Source: Ottelia alismoides
Taxonomy: Eukaryota > Streptophyta > Magnoliopsida > Alismatales > Hydrocharitaceae
Direction: 5' to 3'
DNA length: 64,000 nt
Assembly (NCBI GenBank): GCA_037367405.1
Contig: JAZKJV010007254.1
Location: 110,882 to 174,881, forward strand
A model generated the notes under the pieces. It saw only the letters and a program-made list of their open reading frames with translations, was not told the origin of the DNA and made no database searches. Within the stretch, counting starts at the first letter, position 1. Each line of letters begins with the position of its first letter. The translations under genes and the position numbers were made by a program. Of the stretch, positions 1 to 10,861 are shown piece by piece.

Positions 1-350
1 TGAGTGAGCTCAGTTCGGCTATTCTCAATCCATATCTAAGAAAGCAGTCGTGTGTCGACCCTTGTTGGACGATCCCTACACCTCACTATTATTCATCTGA
101 GAACAATTCCGACAGCGACACATATGTATATTATCCACCTCCTCGCGTCCGCAAGAAGGTTCTTCACAAACCTTCTTAATCCTTATATATTCTCATTCTT
201 TCTTGTATATACTTTCTCTCCCTCCCTTCCCAGTGATTCGAATTACTCGCCCTGGCATCACCAGTTTCACATCAGCATTTTCCTTTTTGTCATAGACAGA
301 GTCCGAGTCAGTTTCAGAGTCCGAGTCCTGTACATAACTCAGTTCCCGCT

Positions 351-1586
351 TTGAATGAAAATATTTCAGTTTCAGAATCTGAGTTGGAGTCAATAATCCC
401 TTTCCCTCGAGCTCTCAAGGGTGAAAAGAAGAAAAATAAAAAAATCCAAAAAGATGACCCTGAGATGGCAGAGTTTTGTAACAAACATACCAAGGTCACA
501 ATCCCCTTTGACAAGTATGTGGAAATGACACCTGCATTTCAGAAATACCTTAAGGTGAGATGCACACCTACTAGGATTAACAGGAAGACCAAAAGCTGTG
601 TTGAGAAACACGTTCTGTCAGTAGCCACGACTTACGCAATAAAGAACTCATTTCCAAGGAAAGGAAGAGACATGGGTGCACATTATGTAGTGAGTCATGT
701 CGATGACATTGCGTTTGCACGCACTCTCCTAGACAATAGATCCTCAATCAACTTAATGCCTATAACCCTCTATGAGCGGCTTAATCTTGGACCTCTTAGG
801 AAATCTAGAGCCCTCCTTCAATTCGCTGGCAAATCAACCAAGAGGTCCCAAGGAGAATTGAGGAATGTTGTCATCAAAGTCGAGGGTCAAGAATACATGG
901 TGGACTTTATTATCCTAGATATGGAAACCCATCATAATTGGAGAGATTCCTAGATCATCCTAGGCAGACCCTTCCTCAGAACAGCGGGGGTCTTGTTTGA
1001 TTACAAGATCAAGAAGATCCAGTTCCAAACTCAAGGCGGAGATGAGGAACTTGAGATGAAGCAAACCAGATGGCAGAGACCGGATTCTGAATCCAGCACC
1101 GAGTACTCTTCATCCAAAGCAGACTGCGACCATGTAGACACAGTTGGGCCATGGAGACAGAACCCAGATAGCATCAATGAGCCCCTCCCCTCCGGAGTTG
1201 ATCCAGTGCACGAGTCAGTTTGCGAGGTCCTTAGAAACGAGTACAGCTCAGAACCTGCATTCCCCTATATCTTCGATAACTTAGAGGCCCAGTTGGGCCT
1301 GTCAGTCCTTCCCTCTTTAGGACAATCAGAAGATGAGGATGACGAGTCGGACGTGGCTTTTGCTGATTATATGGAAACCTTTGACGATCCGACTCCAGAG
1401 CCAAATGACTTGGCTGCAATAATTTCAGAGACAGGTCCAGCCACTTTCAACACTGAACCGGATTCGATTGAGCCAGACTTCCCAGACGACCACACAGTAC
1501 CTGAGCTCAAGACTTTACCCACAACACTAAAATATGCCTTTTTTACGGGTCGGGAGAAGAAATATCCGGTCATCATCAGTTCGTGA
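351..1586 (+). pseudogene. Gypsy protease and acidic linker, broken
   Basis: Two reading-frame segments in one frame (351-953 and 993-1586) are separated by a TAG at 951-953. The stop sits where element D has a Gln codon, just before the IILGRPFLRTA block. The first segment holds the Athila-type retropepsin; its active-site block reads LLDNRSSINLMP, whereas D has LLDNGSSINLLP, so the Gly of the D-x-G catalytic motif is Arg here. The second segment is a Glu/Asp/Ser-rich linker that leads to the PELKTLPTTLKYAF block before RT. The protein would mature the Gag-Pol polyprotein in the virus-like particle. The stop and the altered active site both indicate a dead copy. Confidence 0.75.
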
Positions 1587-1659
1587 TTGACCGAGGAGTA
1601 GGAATCTCGCTTGCTAGAGATCCTGGAGAAAAACCGCAAGGCGATAGACTGGAGCATTT

Positions 1660-1799
1660 CCGATCTCCACGGGATAAATCTCCTCTGTGTTCGCACCATA
1701 TATACTTGGAGAATGAAGCTAAACCCCCTCGTGAATTCCAACATCGTTTGAATCCAAATTTACAAGAGGTAGTGAAGAAGGAGATAGAGAGTATTAAAC
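1660..1799 (+). pseudogene. Start of gypsy reverse transcriptase, truncated
   Basis: In a different frame from the protease, the sequence encodes a CSHHIYLEN block followed by RLNPNLQEVVKKEIE. This is the conserved segment immediately upstream of the RT palm in Athila-type pol and aligns with D at about 60.52-60.63 kb. The alignment ends abruptly near 1799; what follows (TACACACATGCATAAG) has no pol character. The frame change relative to the linker means at least one indel besides the truncation. Confidence 0.65.
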
Positions 1800-3884
1800 A
1801 TACACACATGCATAAGAAATACTCAGATAAATGCAAGAAGAACGGAACACATGATATTGGTGCACATATATGTTAAACTGGACTGGCCCGATCCAAACTC
1901 GAATCATTTTGTTTGGGCCGGATTTAGGCTGGGCCTGATTAGCCCATATACTTAAATTGGCTTGAACCATGCCAACTCAAATCCGATCCGACCCGACCCG
2001 ATACCCAAGCCTACCTTTTATCCCTCACCCCCATTTTGAACAAGAAGGAAAGAGGCATCCTATGGTCTAACTGTGACAAAAGTGAAAATGATTGATGTGA
2101 GATCAACTGAATAAACACTTATCCATTATTATATATTTAAAGTACTTAAAGGCATTATCTTTTGTCGTAGAAATTCCACTTTTGCCCTTCCGTCTCCTGG
2201 CATCATTCCGTAATTGCCCTTTGTCTCTCAATAATGTTGGCGCCATCCAGGATTGCCTTTGGAACCTCTGCTTGCCTTCCTGTTCACGAACCCTAGAAAT
2301 CCTTTCCTTTCTCCCACCTCCCAATTTTAGCTCTCTCTCTCAATCGATTTCGACCTTACGTCGTGAAGGTCGTGTCTATCCTGGCAAAGACCACAACAGG
2401 TCAAGGCTACCTTGCCTTCACCCTCAATAGAGATATCTTGATTGTTGTCGTTGTCTCAAACGCGAAGAATCGCGAGACCCACACGTAAAACCAAAATATT
2501 ATTAGATACATATTGCATATACTATCACACATATTTTACTTTTGAAAGAATACGAACATTTACTATTTATAACAAATAAAATATTATAAAATAGCCCTTT
2601 GCTTTTATAAAAATTATAGAACTTCGATTATACAATAGAAAATTATAAAAACCCGCATTCCAAAAATAAATTTAAAATAAACAATGCATGCCATAAAATC
2701 ATAAAAATACTAAAAATTGTATATCATTTATATAAAATCGAGCTTGATGTGTATACAAAGAGGTTGACAATAAATCAAAAAAACTATATAAAAATACCTT
2801 ACCCTTGCTTTAAAAAATTATAGAAATTCAAATATATTTAGAAAGTGCTAAAAATTACATTAGATATATATTATTACATACTAATACATATCCAAATATA
2901 AGCTAATAATACACAATATATACCATAAAAATCTTTTATAAATCATATAAAATTGAGCATAAGCAAAGCTCGACAAATGTAGGCAACAAAACATTTTATT
3001 TGGAGATTGGTTCAAGACTACGGAATCAAGTCATTCCACCTATGCAGCGCATACGTATGCACTAGTTATAAACAAAGGAGCAATATGGGTACTTGTGCAA
3101 TATGTTAACTCATAGGGATATCTAGTAAAAACCTAATGATAAATTGTGTAAAGTTCTCAAAGTTCAGGATAAATATCGAAACGGTTTCAACTAAAAAATA
3201 ATGAGGTAAGTAATTGTAATACTTTCTTAATGAAATTAATCTTTTCTGCATGGTTAAACTACATATTGTTGTTTTGGTTATCATCATAACACATATGACA
3301 TAATATTGTTTCGCCCAAGAAAAGATGGATTGAACCATCAATAATTTGGTGTGCGAAGTACAATTAGATCAATTTATTTTGATTTTAGGGATAAATAATT
3401 TAAATAATAAGGATTTATAGTTAGCTTGTAATAATAAAATAAAGTATCCACTCCGTTCAGAAAATACCAAATTAGTAATATGTAGACGATTATAACTTGT
3501 ATCATAAATGATTTTTCTACCATATGAGTTATCTCGATTGTCAATTGATAAAATAATAAATATATCAAATAATTTGGCGAAAGATATGAAGAAGTGGGTT
3601 CACAAAAACAAAGTCTTAACAAAAAAAAGAAGTGAGCTAGTTTCTCTCGAGTTGAAGCAATATGTTGATACTCTAGTAAATCAAAGTCATCGTTTTCTAG
3701 CTATTTGACTTCAATTTATTTTTTTTATAACATAAAAATTGAGGATGTAATTACTATTAGAAATACGATTTTGTATTTTCATCCATGGATCCTTTACTTA
3801 GACTTATTCAATTAGAATAATTGAATCAACTTCAAAAAATTATGCTTCATTATTTTATAATCCAAATTTTGTTTTTTTAATTAA
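1800..3884. other. AT-rich intergenic stretch, no gene recognised
   Basis: No convincing coding region. 1880-2030 is rich in GGCCCGATCC / CCCGACCCGATACCC words of the kind found near hAT transposon ends, but no partner end or transposase is present. 2290-2345 has a CT-rich stretch resembling a plant 5' leader, with no ORF behind it. 2480-3100 is low-complexity A/T. A short ORF at 3508-3708 (66 codons) is not recognised. Confidence 0.5.
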
Positions 3885-4378
3885 TTGAACATTGGATACA
3901 AATTACGAGAATTTCATATTGTTCATATTGATCTATTATGTGCCTCTACATCTAGCATTGGGTAGACCTCATACAATAATTGTCCTAGTTCTACCCTATC
4001 TTTTGTTTCATTTCGTCTGTAACAAGCACAGACTTTTCAATTATGGATCCACTACCAGAAATTCAATGCATAATCTCAGCATTCAATGTATATTCTCGAA
4101 TAATCTAATTTTACAAGTATTCATCCATTTTATTTTACCAAGTTCAACATTAGTCAGATTAGTAAACATTTATATGTTTCAGTGCAACAACAAGATATTA
4201 TTTAAAACAACTAATTTTCTTGGTTTGTTAATCAGTCACATGTTATTCATTAAATGAGTTGGGTCGATATTAATTTGGATCCATAAAAATTATTCTATTC
4301 AATCTAATAAATACTTTCTGTCAGAGTTGAAAATTTTGATAGCTCTAATTTTTACTATTATTTTATTTATCGATGTCT
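3885..4378 (+). pseudogene. ycf1: Plastid DNA insertion (NUPT): fragment of ycf1/TIC214
   Basis: The translation from 3892 contains the blocks [45 protein letters not shown] and RLVNIYMF, in the order of the membrane-spanning N-terminal part of plastid Ycf1 (TIC214). Homology continues past the TGA at 4255-4257 (WVG block) to about 4378 and begins at about 3885, well inside the gene, so the plastid start region is missing. The protein belongs to the plastid inner envelope, so a nuclear copy without its start cannot be functional. Substitutions, including an early stop, show the insertion is old. That ycf1 is the source is known-family recognition; the exact edges are approximate. Confidence 0.85.
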
Positions 4379-4399
4379 CGGTGAACGTTAGGATATTAA

Positions 4400-4905
4400 T
4401 GTAGTTTTCTCAATACACTTTACAATCTTGTCAGGGATGTCTTTTATGATGTACTTAAGCATGCTAGGATCGCTTCCAAGAAAGAAATACATGTGAATTT
4501 TTTGACTTATCCACAAGAAGAGAGATCGACACTTAGACCCGCAGACATTTTAATATTTAGATGGATTGGATGGAAACATGTGTTGATTTGACTGGAGTTT
4601 CTCCATTGGTGGGCCTAATAAGGAGTGATTTTATTGTGGGATACGTTGCACAGAAAACTGTCGTAGATAAAATTGCTAAGCATGAGAAGGCGTGTATTAA
4701 CAATCAAAATATTTTCATCAATTTCGATTTTGATACCTTTGGGTTCTTGGCAACTAAAGCGGTAGAGCTCCTCAAGAGGGTCCAAAAAAGTATGCATAAT
4801 AATGCTATGATTTCAAATATGTAGATGTTGTGTTTCGAAGAATTAAATTTGTCGTCGAAAAGAGATTGGCGGCACAGCTTTGCTGCCAATCTCCTATTAA
4901 TCTCT
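4400..4905 (+). pseudogene. Decayed retroelement-associated plant ORF
   Basis: Three frames must be read in turn. An upstream part (about 4400-4585) reads NLVRDV, then KKEIHVNFLT and RSTLRPADI. The middle (4561-4824) has CVDLTGVSPLVGL, KHEKAC and FDTFGFLA. The end (about 4832-4905) has FRRIKFVVEKRLAAQL. In this order they match a domain of unknown function that I know from plant predicted proteins, often next to non-LTR reverse transcriptases. Two frameshifts, near 4580 and 4825, make it non-functional. The identification is from memory of the motif, not from a search. The LINE assignment is weaker than the family resemblance. Confidence 0.5.
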
Positions 4906-5002
4906 CTGTAAAATAAGATTTTATTAATGCTCGTACGTTTAAGTAAAAAAACATGCAAAATTTGCACATGAATATAATTGCAGAATTCTCCATGTAGTTA
5001 CC

Positions 5003-6410
5003 ATGACTACCGACACTACAACGAATATAACGAACGATAAGATTTTCCAGCACCAATCACAACCTCTCCTTCCCAATATGAGCCTCTGCCCTTCTCTTCC
5101 CACCCGAACAATCTCACATCTCCCTCTCAAACCAAAACGTCTATGGCACCCATCCTGTTCGATGAAATGTCTCGAACAAAAATCGCCCACAAGCAAGGTA
5201 AACAAGATCTGCACCTCCAATTCTCATCTCTCCTCTTCGTTTCAAGACATTAACCAATGATTCTTCCACGCAATTCACCTGTTTAGGAGGTTAGAAATGG
5301 CTCATCAAAGGATCTCGTATTTGGGTTGCTTTGCAAACCGAGCACACTGCTGCATCTGGGAGCAGTGCTCTTGCCCGTGAGACTCCATCGATCTTTCTCC
5401 TTGTTCTTTTGTGTTTGCCCACTTGTAGGACCGCAATGATATGTGTCGCTGACTTGCAGATAATTGATCAGCAAGCACTGGCTGTGACCGGGAGCAACAA
5501 TCACCCAGAGGATCTCAGTTGGGTATTGATCCAATCTGGGATATCGGCAGTGTGGTACTTTCTCGTGATGCCGGTCAGCGAAAAAATTGCTGTTTATTTG
5601 ATGATTGTTCTTTCAGGGCTGATTTCGTGTGTGATATTAAATCACGACTCTACTAGATATCATCGTCTTTTGTGCTTTGAGCTTGTTTTGCTGAATACTT
5701 GCAGTACTTTTAAAAGGAAAAAAAATACATTTGAGTGAGCAGAGTTTTTCAGACTTGTGATTATGTTTGATTTGGGTGTGTTTTGATGCAGCCAATAGTA
5801 CTGAACTGGTTGAGGCTCAGATGGTACAAGCGGAAGTTCTTCGAGATGTACGTGCAGTTCATGTGTGTGTTTCTCTTCTTTCCAGGGTAAGCACGTCCGT
5901 ACTTATACCTTTATAATTGATACAATACTTGTGGAAAACTTGTACTTGGTTACACATATTGCACTTCAAAAAACTCCCGAAAATGATTAAAATGGAATGC
6001 TGTCTTTAACACAAATATGCGGTTTTCTTGCTCGAGATATGCATAATGGGTGGTTGCTGGGCCGATAGTTTAAGAAGTCGATAATGGTAGGAAAGGGCAG
6101 TGTAAAAAGAATTGTGTTTGGGGTATTCAGAGAGTTTATTCTTAGATTATGGGTTCTGATATAGGAGTCTGCAGCTGATACGATAAAACAGGTCTTTGAT
6201 ATTTACTGTCAAATTCATTGTTACTACTTTTTCTACATTGTCGTGATTTAACATTACGATTCCGTAATAATCAGGCTTGATATATGTTCCATGTGCAGGA
6301 TATTATTGTGGGCACCATTTCTCAATTTCAGGATATTCCCAAGGGCTCCTTCGATGAAGTATCCATGGTCTACACCCCAAGATGCATCAATGGACAATCT
6401 TAGTTCATAA
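5003..6410 (+). CDS. NDHL: NAD(P)H-quinone oxidoreductase subunit L, chloroplastic (five exons)
   Basis: Nuclear gene for NdhL (CRR23 in Arabidopsis), a small membrane subunit of the thylakoid NDH complex that runs cyclic electron flow around photosystem I. Exons fit GT-AG rules: 5003-5197, 5287-5376, 5460-5573, 5792-5886 and 6299-6410 (TAA). The first three junctions are phase 0 and the last splits a Gly codon. The product is about 201 residues from ATG 5003, or 176 from the in-frame ATG 5078; the family is usually around 190. The N-terminus is Ser/Lys/Arg-rich like a transit peptide. Three hydrophobic segments follow: LHLGAVLL, SGISAVWYFLVMP and YVQFMCVFLFFPG. The family blocks ALAVTGSNNH, LRWYKRKFFEMY and LLWAPFLNFR are present. 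No stop or frameshift breaks the exons, so it looks functional. Which ATG is used is not settled. Confidence 0.88.
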
Positions 6411-6654
6411 TATCATCACTGTACCTACTGATATCTATAGTCTAGACATACTGTATGATAACCTTTCATATTCATCCTGTTGCCACTTCAGAAAGATACA
6501 CTTATTTCTCTATTCCATATACACTTATTTCTCTATTCCATATATTTCAACTTGTGATTTGAGTCTAATTTCAGAGGGAAAGGCATCCAGCTAAATGTTG
6601 TGTACAAGTACTAAGTTCTAGCCTTCAACGAACAATACATTTTCAGACTATTAT

Positions 6655-6931
6655 AGTGGAGTTTATACGGAAGAAGAAGACTCGTGGTGTTTGATGTTAA
6701 TGTGCAAAGTTGCGATGTGTATCATTGTGAACCTAAAACTCCCCTGTTCGAGCTACTAGCCCAAACCTCCTGAAGAAGTTACATTGAAGAATATGTTACT
6801 AGTGTTAAGAGGTTTTATGGAAGATAAACGTGGTGTCCGATATTAATCTGTTAAGATAGCATATTGTTTTGAACCTCAAGCCCGCCTAGGCGAGCTAGCC
6901 TAAGCCTTCTTATAGAACTTATATTAGAAAG
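6655..6931. repeat. Diverged tandem duplication, about 135-bp unit, two copies
   Basis: 6655-6795 and 6800-6931 align by eye: GTGGTGTTTGATGTTAAT against GTGGTGTCCGATATTAAT, then GAACCTAAAACTCCCCTG against GAACCTCAAGCCCGCCTA, then CGAGCTACTAGCCCAAACC against CGAGCTAGCCTAAGCC. It lies 3' of NDHL and is followed directly by the LTR element at 6937. No coding content. Confidence 0.55.
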
Positions 6932-6936
6932 AAGCT

Positions 6937-7251
6937 TGTTAGAAAATATGGAATGCGGAAGCGTATCAGAGAAATAAAGATAAAACATTGAAGAACAAGG
7001 GATTTTTACATGGAACCCTACTCCCTAAGAAGCAGGATGAAACTACGAGAGAAGGCATCAAAGGGTCATATGTTGCATTCAACTTTCTCAATGGATACAG
7101 GAGGTCTGGGCTCCTTATATAGCCTCCACAGAGCCTCCAAGTCCCACCACTGGTAGATATGGGAGTAAACACATGGATGTGGTAAATGGATCCTGGAGTG
7201 ATCCATTTACCCATCTATAACTTAAGTAGCGCACAACCAAATACTCCAACA
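6937..7251 (-). repeat. 3' LTR of element L
   Basis: Aligns end to end with 9452-9767. It retains the canonical TG...CA ends. It includes a near-palindrome GTAAATGGATCCTGGAGTG / ATCCATTTAC around 7178-7212. Confidence 0.88.
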
Positions 7252-7264
7252 CTCCCCCTCAAGC
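7252..7264 (-). promoter_or_regulatory. Polypurine tract of element L
   Basis: On the minus strand the sequence is CTTGAGGGGGAG immediately before the LTR's TGTTGG. It is the expected primer for plus-strand DNA synthesis and is the same tract as in the copia element at 14310-14322. Confidence 0.75.
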
Positions 7265-7434
7265 TGGAGCATGCAATGCTCAGGTTGGACAAACAGAAAG
7301 AAACCCAACTCACGCAACATGACACTACAAACAATATCAATTCAATGCACATAAATGTCGCTGTTGTCGAGGACGTTGCTTGTCATGTCAAGCAGGTGAG
7401 GAGGACAAACGGGCTGGAGTGTGAGTCAACTAAA

Positions 7435-7649
7435 TCTCCTCGTCGGAGAGCATGTGCTATGTACTACGCCTGTCAGAGTCACTGCCACTGGAAATGAGTC
7501 TCCTCATCGGGGTACTCTGGTCTGCCACAACATGTGGATAACTGCTCCATCTCTGAAAAAGGCCGAACTGAAAAGGCCGTGTAGTGCAATCCTCGTCGGA
7601 GTCCACGGTCGCTAGAGAATGGATTATGAAGAAGTCTCCTCGTCGGAGA
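7435..7649. repeat. Four interspersed copies of CTCCTCGTCGGAG
   Basis: Copies lie at about 7435, 7499 (with changes), 7589 and 7634. The core TCTCC-TCGTC-GGAGA can fold on itself. It lies in the non-coding part of element L near its 3' end; role unknown. Confidence 0.5.
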
Positions 7650-7666
7650 ACTGGGTCTCTCCCATC

Positions 7667-7793
7667 TGGCATAGACAATGGTACTCTACTCTGGAGTCCC
7701 TATGATACCACATGAAAATCCTTGCCAACATGGCATAGGGAATGGTTCTCTACTCTTGAGTCCTTATAGCTCACATGAAAACTCTGGCCGACA
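7667..7793. repeat. Tandem duplication, about 64-bp unit, inside element L
   Basis: 7667-7730 and 7731-7793 share TGGCATAG-(A/G)-AATGGT, CTCTACTCT-GAGTCC and CACATGAAAA. Non-coding. Confidence 0.65.
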
Positions 7794-8049
7794 AAACAAG
7801 AATGATGGGAACCACGACAAATGATATCATACATGTGCACATCTGAAAAGAAGACTCGAAGTCTGATGTCGAGTCTGAAAATGGAATCTGTAGAGTCTAA
7901 ACAATCCGATTGGTATGACGAATCTGAAATATGGAGAAGACCTATGACTCTACACAATACTCCCCCTTTCTCCCATACTTGTCAGGAATCGTCGACCAAG
8001 TCGGGAGAAGACAACAAAATGGGGAAAGAAAACATCCATTAGCCGAACT

Positions 8050-8520
8050 CACAATTTTTTCTCGGTTTTTCATGATTTTATTGGTTAATAATCGTTCCAA
8101 TTTTTTTGAAATCATTTTTTTAGCATTCAACTTTTTTATGTTTTTTTCCTTTTCTCTTTTTTTTTTAAATTTATTTCAAATAAGTTGTTTACCATTTTTT
8201 TCAGGATTTTCAAATCATCATTTTTTTTGAAATTTTTTCTCGGCTATTTCAATTCATTTTTTTACATAGTCATCACACTTTTTTTAGCTGTGGATCATTT
8301 TTTCCGGTTATTCTTCTTCTTCCTCCTTTTTTTACGCGTACTATTCCTTTTTTTGTATACATCTTTTCTCTTCATTTTTTTCGCATATCATGCCATCATT
8401 CTTCCTCTTTTTTATTGCCTTTCTCCCATTTTTTTAAAGCCAACGGCCTACGTGGGCCTTTCTTTCTTTTGTTACAGCCCACTAACCCCTTCCTTCATTC
8501 ATTTTTTTAAATCATACACA
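8050..8520. other. T-rich low-complexity tract in element L
   Basis: Long poly-T runs separated by short mixed words. Frames across it translate to Phe/Leu-rich strings, which are composition artefacts. No domain seen. Confidence 0.6.
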
Positions 8521-8772
8521 ACCTTAGGGTTCCCATCTGAGAACCCTGCTCTCTCAAAAACACGCCGCCCCCGATGGGGACTTCTAGACATGTCGTAGTC
8601 GTTGACACATTTTTTTTGAAGATTCTTGGTTGGAAATGTATAACAACAGGGGGTTGCCACCTAATACTTGGTTGGAAATGGATACCGACAGGGGGTTTCT
8701 GCATTCCTATTTTCTAACTTGGTTGGAAAGGCCCAAGTGTTGGAGTATTTGGTTGTCCCGTGGAGATGCACC

Positions 8773-9285
8773 TCAAAGGGCCACAACCAAATACTGCGGA
8801 GTAGAGATGGAGACGCGCGATAGGGACGCGCAGATCGACAAGGGGCTACCGCCTGAAGTGTCTTCCGCCTGGAAGGTGCCGCGAGAGAAGGTCCTTTGCC
8901 TGGAGCGAGTATGCTCGCCTCCGCCTTGAACGCTTGAGCACGCACCGCCTGTGCAATACCAAAGGTGTCGCATGCAGAGTAGAGGCAATCGGAAGCATAT
9001 ATGCCTTTGCCTGGAGGCGCGCGAGAGATGCGACGCATGTGCAATGGCGCTTTGGATCTTGCTGAATTTGTTGGGGTAGACGAATCTGGGGAGGCTCCGT
9101 GGAGCGGAGCTACGACATTGAAGATGCGGCCTGGGAGGTTCTAATGCCTTCCGCCTGGGGAAGCCAATGCTGGAGCACCGAGTCTGAATGAGGGTGATGC
9201 GTGCCTGGGGCTCCGCCTGGGATGTTTGAAGGAGGTGCGTCGCCCAGATCTGGAGGATGTCGTCGAGATTATTGGTGGAACCCAT
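8773..9285 (-). CDS. Possible gag-like remnant ORF of element L, 170 codons
   Basis: The first ATG after the primer site on the element's own strand (9285-9283) opens an ORF that begins MGSTNNLDDILQIWA. This is the place where copia-type Gag starts, and the opening resembles such starts. Beyond about residue 30 it becomes Arg/Ser/Pro-rich with no zinc knuckle and no known domain. It may be the 5' end of a deleted Gag, or chance. The position supports the first reading; expression is unknown. Confidence 0.3.
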   Translation of the reverse strand: MGSTNNLDDILQIWATHLLQTSQAEPQARITLIQTRCSSIGFPRRKALEPPRPHLQCRSSAPRSLPRFVYPNKFSKIQSAIAHASHLSRASRQRHICFRLPLLCMRHLWYCTGGACSSVQGGGEHTRSRQRTFSRGTFQAEDTSGGSPLSICASLSRVSISTPQYLVVAL

Positions 9286-9430
9286 GGAGAAATAGGGTTT
9301 CAGAATGAAACCCTAGATTTGAATCAAAACTTCCATATGCTCCAAAAACAAATTCACGAACAGTAAACATTTAAGAACGAACAATAAATCGAAACTCGAC
9401 TAAATCAAAAAATAAAATGATTCCTCGAGA

Positions 9431-9451
9431 ATCGAACCCGCTCTGATACCA
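9431..9451 (-). promoter_or_regulatory. tRNA-iMet primer binding site of element L
   Basis: The minus strand reads TGGTATCAGAGCGGGTTCGAT directly after the right LTR, with TGGTATCAGAGC complementary to the 3' end of plant initiator tRNA-Met. It fixes the orientation and the inner LTR edge. Confidence 0.85.
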
Positions 9452-9767
9452 TATTAGAAAATATGGAATGTGGAAGCGTATCAGAGAAATAAAGATAAAA
9501 TATTGAAGAACAAGGGATTTTTATGTGGAACCCTACTCCTTAAGGAGCGGGATGAAACCACGGGAGAAGGCCTCAAAGGGCCATATGTCGCATTCAACGT
9601 TCTCAACGGATATAGGAGGTCTGGGGCTCCTTGTATAGCCTCCACAGAGCATCCAAGTCTCACCACTGGTAGATGTGGGACTAAACACATGGATGTGGTA
9701 AATGGATCCTGGAGTGATCCATTTACCCATCTACAACTTAAGTAGCGCACAACCAAATACTCCAATA
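9452..9767 (-). repeat. 5' LTR of element L
   Basis: Partner of 6937-7251, with about 10 scattered differences by eye plus altered terminal bases, so the insertion is not very recent. Confidence 0.88.
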
Positions 9768-9772
9768 AAGCT

Positions 9773-10164
9773 TATTAAGAAAGATAGTGAATGCGAATGA
9801 GAGGCAAGAATCAAGTCCAAGGAGAGTCTCAGATTCCAGACATAGTCGCCCACTCAACCATAGCCTACTTCGACTAGGGAAAGTAGTCTCCAGAGCGGGA
9901 GAGTAGTAAGAAGGTCTCAGTTCCACTAGTAGAGGGTGCTTTTCTTATAATGTATGAAACATAGTCAGTGTGAGTCCTCTGGAGTTCCTGGACGGAAGGA
10001 GAAGATCTTCCGTGCCATGGTAGGGGCATTCCCTCTTGCAGCAACATCGGTTCCCAAGGTCCAAATGGATTAACATTACAAATTCCCAGTCCATGACTCT
10101 CTTTCAAGCCATTCAGATAATAAAGAACGGATGAAGCTAGAGATAGCAACTTGGGATGATATCT
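9773..10164. other. Unassigned sequence
   Basis: No repeat partner or domain recognised in the window. A minus-strand ORF (9874-10212) has no family resemblance. Confidence 0.4.
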
Positions 10165-10861
10165 GGACTCCCCCCACACCCCCACCCCACCAAACAAACC
10201 CTCGTTCATCAATAGGAAAGTGCTAAAACCTGCTTTGAAAAAAGTAGCAGCGGGTTGATCATTTTTTCTTCTTTAGAGCGTAAGTAGCATATCTAGTGTG
10301 ATGACAATTAATTTTGAAGAGAAGACTCATTGTGGCCACTAACCGACCTCAATATACTCGGAATTGTGAGGCTCACCAGCCAAGCCAGCACAAACATCCA
10401 TATAGGAGTTGCATCAATGAATAAATTATTGGTGTTATCTCAATCCTTGGAATTGGCAAGCTATATCACTATTACCCTAGTGGTGTGAATCAAGTTGTGA
10501 ATTGTGAGGCTTGATCTACTTACTATCTTGTCAAGTTTGATCCATTTGTTGTCGAACAAGATTCATTGGACGATGCGTACAAGATTTGGGGATTAAAGGG
10601 AAAGACAGAAAATATGCGACTAGCCTTGTCAGTTGAGGAAGAAACTGAGATGAGGGGTTGGATTCAAGAAAAAGGGAAGGGAAAATCAAAGTCAAACTCC
10701 AATTTCCTTTAACTCATACCTTGTTTTTTTACAATAGCCCTTTATACAAGAGATTGTGGGCTTAAAAAATAACAAAACAAAAATCAAATCGCTGTCAAAT
10801 ATAAATTATTGGATCGTATTAGATCCAAAGGTGATTTTTTTTCAAGTATAATCAATCAAAC

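Larger units (their letters stand above)
1..1799 (+). mobile_element. Truncated Ty3/gypsy (Athila-like) fragment, element E
   Basis: This is a piece of an LTR retrotransposon without LTRs, primer site or most of pol. It starts at or before the window edge, carries the end of gag, the aspartic protease, an acidic linker and the first residues of the reverse-transcriptase region, and stops resembling a retroelement at about 1799. The order and wording match element D at 59.3-60.65 kb closely (same RRDMGAHYV-type block, same LGRPFLRTA block, same EMKQ-WQRPDSES block), so E and D belong to one lineage. Positions 1-350 show no recognisable domain. The 3' break lies after the KKEIE block, where D continues into the RT palm and E does not. 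Confidence 0.8.
6937..9767 (-). mobile_element. Non-autonomous LTR retrotransposon (2.8 kb), element L, with target duplication AAGCT
   Basis: Direct repeats of 315 and 316 bp (6937-7251, 9452-9767) bound the element, and AAGCT flanks it at 6932-6936 and 9768-9772. Minus-strand orientation follows from a tRNA-iMet-type primer site next to the right LTR and a polypurine tract next to the left one. The LTR begins TGTTGG and ends TAACA on the minus strand (one end has decayed to TATTAG/CAATA in the right copy). The 2.2-kb interior has no protease, integrase, RT or RNase H, so it needs enzymes in trans. Its 3' junction (CCAGCTTGAGGGGGAG then TGTTG) is the same as that of the copia element at 14.3 kb, suggesting copia-type enzymes. 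Confidence 0.88.

Noticed and set aside
1880..2030. GGCCCGATCC-rich stretch considered as a hAT or MITE end
   Set aside because: No inverted partner or target duplication found nearby.
3508..3708. 66-codon frame upstream of the ycf1 fragment, considered as another plastid piece
   Set aside because: I could not match it to a plastid gene with any confidence.
8185..8598. 137-codon Phe/Leu-rich frame, like a membrane protein
   Set aside because: It is poly-T low-complexity DNA inside the non-autonomous element L.
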